Assembly (NCBI GenBank): GCA_013397075.1
Contig: VWZS01008810.1
Coordinates: forward strand, 1,958,504-2,022,503
DNA: 64,000 bases
Origin: Rhabdornis inornatus
Lineage: Eukaryota > Chordata > Aves > Passeriformes > Rhabdornithidae
Direction of reading: 5' to 3'
The translations under genes were made by a program, and so were the position numbers. This document shows, piece by piece, positions 60,470-64,000 of this stretch (its first letter is position 1; the number at the start of each line of letters is the position of its first letter). The notes under the pieces are model-generated. The model had not been told where the DNA came from and did no database searches. It worked only from the letters and a program-made list of their open reading frames with translations.

Positions 60470-63199
60470 GGAAGGGGGAACTGCATATCATATTCTTTAA
60501 AAGATTGTAATTATGAAATTTATAATGAAAGGAAGAATGTGGGAGAGAAAATGAGAAAATTGAGCTCCCTGAACAGTTTTCAGTGTTAAAATTACCTGAG
60601 ATCTTCCTGAACTTAAACTTTTATAGAAAGCAGAAAGGATAGTTATATGGCATTATGGAAAATAAAAAATCAGCCTTTAAATCAGCAGCTTAGGTTGTGG
60701 ACAGTAAATGATACAGTGGTTCCACTTTCTTGGAACTGAGAAGCAGAAGAAAATGAAGAAAGATGCCAGTGACAGGGTGAGGATGATGAAAGCAGACTAG
60801 CATTATGAATGATATGTTAAGTGATTGGCTCAGAAGGAATCATGGGATTGCTGCCTTTTGCAGATGCTGATTTTCATCTATATTGTTTGCCTCTTTCTCA
60901 GAAAGGCCTAACATATGCAGAATGTGTGTGCATGCGCATGAGCAATATAGAACAAATACAGAGATATATCTATATGATATTATATATTCTTATATGTTCA
61001 GAAGCCACCTTATCCCTTTTAATGTCCTTATACCTGATCCATTTAGCTAATCAGGATAGCTTACTTCGACATAAACCAATAAACTGTGTCTTACATGAAT
61101 TAATATCCTCCTGCTTTCTTTATTCATGGAAGCATAACGTTTATTTTTTTCATTTGTCTACCTCACTGAAAGGGAAAATATTTTGGTTGTTTTGTTTGTT
61201 TTTTTTTTACTAATTACTAATTCTGAAAGGTATCTTCTGATCTGCTAAACTGCATAAATACAAGAAATAGTATTTCTACTTAATAACAACGTGTTGTCTA
61301 ACAGGAAGACATACTGAGGTCCTGTTACATTTTCTTTGATGTGCTTTAAGCTGCATACCGTGCATTCTCTGCTTTCAAACTAACAGGCATTACCAGTATC
61401 ATTCAGTCTGCTGGCTTCTTTGTGTGGACAAACAGAAAGACAAAATGATGCTTAACACTGATGAGATATATCAGAAACACATGCATGCAATTAAATGTAA
61501 TACTAATTTTGAAGGGTCGTTTTACTAAGATTACCTTCAGCAACATTTTTGGCGTCATAAACAATCCCTAACTCCAAGCTTCATCTCTGAACATTAACTC
61601 TTTAGTGCCTCATTCATTTATTTTTAGCTCTGTATTCTTTGAATATTCTTGCTTTGCAATGGAAATAATTTGAATTTTAAAGGATTTATGGGGGTGGTCC
61701 CACACTAGCATATAAAATAGCACCTTAAATTATTTTTCTCTAAGATTCTGATGTAAGAAAAAAGCCAAATCTTCTCATTTTATTAAATATATTGCTTTTT
61801 TAGCTGTGCAGTTTCAGTACCAAATCAATCACAAAAACATCTAGCATCTTAAGAGATGTACAAAAAGGTGTGCAGATATCAAAATACTAATAAGGATGCA
61901 CTCATTTTCATCCAAATATCTTGTTAGATATTATTCATTTTAAATACTTATGATGGCCATGATAATATTTAGGATACTATTTCTGGCAAAAAAGATGCTA
62001 AAGAACTATTCAATTTAAAGTTTCTTAGCTTAAGACTCTATTCTACATCAGGTCAGTGGCATTTATGTAACTAATTTCTTGCTGCAATCCTATCACTTCA
62101 CTGAATATTTACCAATTGCTTGTGGGGAAAAATAATGAATTCCTTTTTTCAGAGCAATAAATATTGATAATTAAACTAATGAAGTATTATTATTTTTTCC
62201 AGTCTGGACATAGAACTGACCCAGGTGCTCATTATTAAAACTTTTTAATATATTTTTGCAGAATGAGAAAATGAACATCAGTGAACCAATATAATTAGCA
62301 TGCCTTCTAAATAGATGATATAGTTATATACTTGTTAGTATTAGGAGATCCTACAAATTTCATTTATCAAGATACAGCCCAGCAGGCATTTTCTAGTGAA
62401 AAGGGCGCCTGTGAATCCCCAGTATACCACTCAGATCACCCCCTGAGGGGAAACGCAACTTGCATTCAAATCAAACGTTTTCCTATCAAATGCTCCACTA
62501 ATGGCTTTCCTATGAGACCCAAGCCTCTCAGTCACCTACTACCTATTTAGACATGTCAAAACAGAATTCGTTGTTTATTTGTATTTCATTGAAGTGAGTC
62601 TGTTTTCTCATATTGAATTTGTATCCAAACCCCAGGTTGTCAATACTACTTAGTTAGATCTGCTGTTTGTTGTGTTTTTCTCTGCATGCAATCCAGGGGA
62701 AAAATTAGTGTCACTCATGCCAGTTTCAACCCTCCTATAAATCCTTAAGCAGTGTATTAAATAATTTTATAAAGTAACTAGCATATATATTGAGGGATCT
62801 TGGAAACAGTTCTCACACTGAAAGCTGTTTTATCAGATGCAGTGATGACTTTGCTATGCTAAGGTTTGCCCAGAAAAAAGCTAGAAAAATAACTAGTGTA
62901 AGGAAAAAAATAAGGGGGGGAAAGCCACTGTTTTCAGTATTTCTCTAAATTATAGTAAGTTTAATTGCCTCACTTCAATATAGCTCAACTAGTCAGTAGA
63001 CATACGTGACTGCAGTGACTTTTGTGAAAATTATTTAAATTAATTCTGTTATCAGCCTCTAAGTTAGTTTACTTGTGCTTAAGCCTAAATCTGTGCATTA
63101 AACATTCCATAAAAACAAGAACTAAGTGTTATGTTTGATATGCACTTCAAAAGCCTAAAAGGCCAAAGAAAGCCCTTCCTTAATTATTGAAGAAGTGTC
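60470..63199. other. unique AT-rich noncoding stretch
   Basis: No gene or recognised transposon. The 130-codon plus frame at 60821-61213 ends in a T-rich run and shows no domain. The rest is ordinary AT-rich sequence. Confidence 0.5.
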
Positions 63200-63640
63200 T
63201 GTAAAGGAAACATGAGCAAATAGCATTCATGCTTTCATCCCCAGTAACCTTTTATTGTCCTTTTCTTCAGATGGCCAAGTCAGTATATTTAATAAAGGGA
63301 GCAGCAACCATCAAAGAAGGCAGGGGTCTAATAAATGGTCCTGATTAAAGGCCCTGACAGGGTATGAACTTTGCATAAATTTTCCTATGGTGTCAGGCTA
63401 GGATCCTGATTGAAAACCCATTAACATAATCACACATTTAGAGGAAATGCTATAATGTATCAAAAACATTTCCCTTAGTGTAATAATTTTAAGGACATTA
63501 AAATGCAAATTATAATAAGGAGCTGTGTTTTAGTGATGTTCTGAAAGCCTGATTATTCAAATATTTAGTATGAAATATGGAAGCTCCTTTAACTAATGCA
63601 TCTACATGATTTCAGAGATTTAATCTATATTTGTACTTGA
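63200..63640. other. candidate conserved noncoding element
   Basis: Repeat-free sequence with several regulatory-type words: CTTTTATTGTCC, TGAACTTTGCATAAAT (octamer-like), AAAATGCAAATTATAATAAG (POU/octamer ATGCAAAT at about 63503) and CTTTAACTAATGCATC. No coding potential. The octamer plus AT-rich homeodomain words suggest an enhancer; conservation is untested. Confidence 0.3.
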
Positions 63641-64000
63641 AAGACTTTTATACCACTACTGAATATTTCCTGTTAATTTAGACTCGCAAAATCCTGCAAG
63701 AATTTAGTTAAATGATAGTGCTAAGTGCGAAGACCTTTTAGTCAGTTAAAAAAAAAAAAAGTCTGTGTTGAAACTAGGATACCAGGACACAAGCCATGCT
63801 CTTTCATTAAGTACTGAATTGTAAAAGCCGACATTTTAGAATTGTTTGGCTTATAAAAATAGTTTGCAGAATTTGAATCATACTTTTCTCTGTTTCTATT
63901 GAAATAGATGCTTAAAACAGATGGGCCATTCAATCTCAGCAATGATATTCTTTAATGCTAATTTTTAACAATAAAAGAAACACTATCCTCCCACGCACAA
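63641..64000. other. AT-rich end of window
   Basis: No gene seen. A run of about 12 A residues lies near 63749, and the 66-codon minus frame here is not recognised. Confidence 0.5.

Noticed and set aside
1..64000. CRISPR arrays, bacterial operons, rRNA and tRNA genes
   Set aside because: The CR1 LINEs mark this as avian DNA; no spaced direct repeats, cloverleaf-like tRNA boxes or rRNA segments were recognised.

Overview
This is vertebrate nuclear DNA, almost certainly from a bird. The best evidence is a set of CR1 LINE copies with the avian 3' tail (runs related to ATTCTATGATTCT) and the usual short, 5'-truncated form. The window is AT-rich, has long stretches of unique sequence and few transposons. 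It looks like a gene desert or a very large intron. I found no convincing protein-coding gene. The open frames in the window are short, lack recognisable domains, or lie inside repeats.

Layout: 1-6300 is unique AT-rich sequence, with 3'UTR-like polyadenylation signals between 2.6 and 3.9 kb. 6.3-9.3 kb is the most gene-like block. A motif-dense, probably conserved noncoding segment holds a good CTCF-type core at 6973-6984. It is followed by a small CpG-enriched patch with alternating CG/CA repeats, a possible splice donor and a leader-like segment. A TG repeat closes this block at 9.96-10.03 kb. From 10 to 23 kb the sequence is mostly featureless, with one old CR1 near 20.4 kb and a 48-base pure A tract at 21.4 kb. 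At 23.27-24.06 kb there is a GC-rich avian interspersed repeat carrying a 39-bp minisatellite.

24-33.7 kb is AT-rich unique sequence with simple repeats. 33.7-35.14 kb is a CR1 cluster: one minus-strand 3' fragment, then a plus-strand copy with an internal deletion, then a second CR1 tail. At 36.20-36.64 kb on the minus strand lies a broken fragment that reads, across several frames and stops, like the C-terminal part of a Ty3/gypsy-type integrase. This is the most notable find, because such elements are scarce in birds. 37.8-39.0 kb, 43.55-44.74 kb, 26.2-26.7 kb, 59.0-59.6 kb and 63.2-63.6 kb have the texture of conserved noncoding elements, rich in homeodomain-type TAAT cores; alignment is needed to test this. 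Two more CR1 fragments lie at 50.44-50.91 kb and about 56.0 kb.

No set of genes works together here. Any function would be regulatory (enhancers, CTCF site, possible distal promoter or leader exon) serving a gene whose coding exons lie outside the window. Repeat assignments are from remembered family consensus sequences; nothing was searched.
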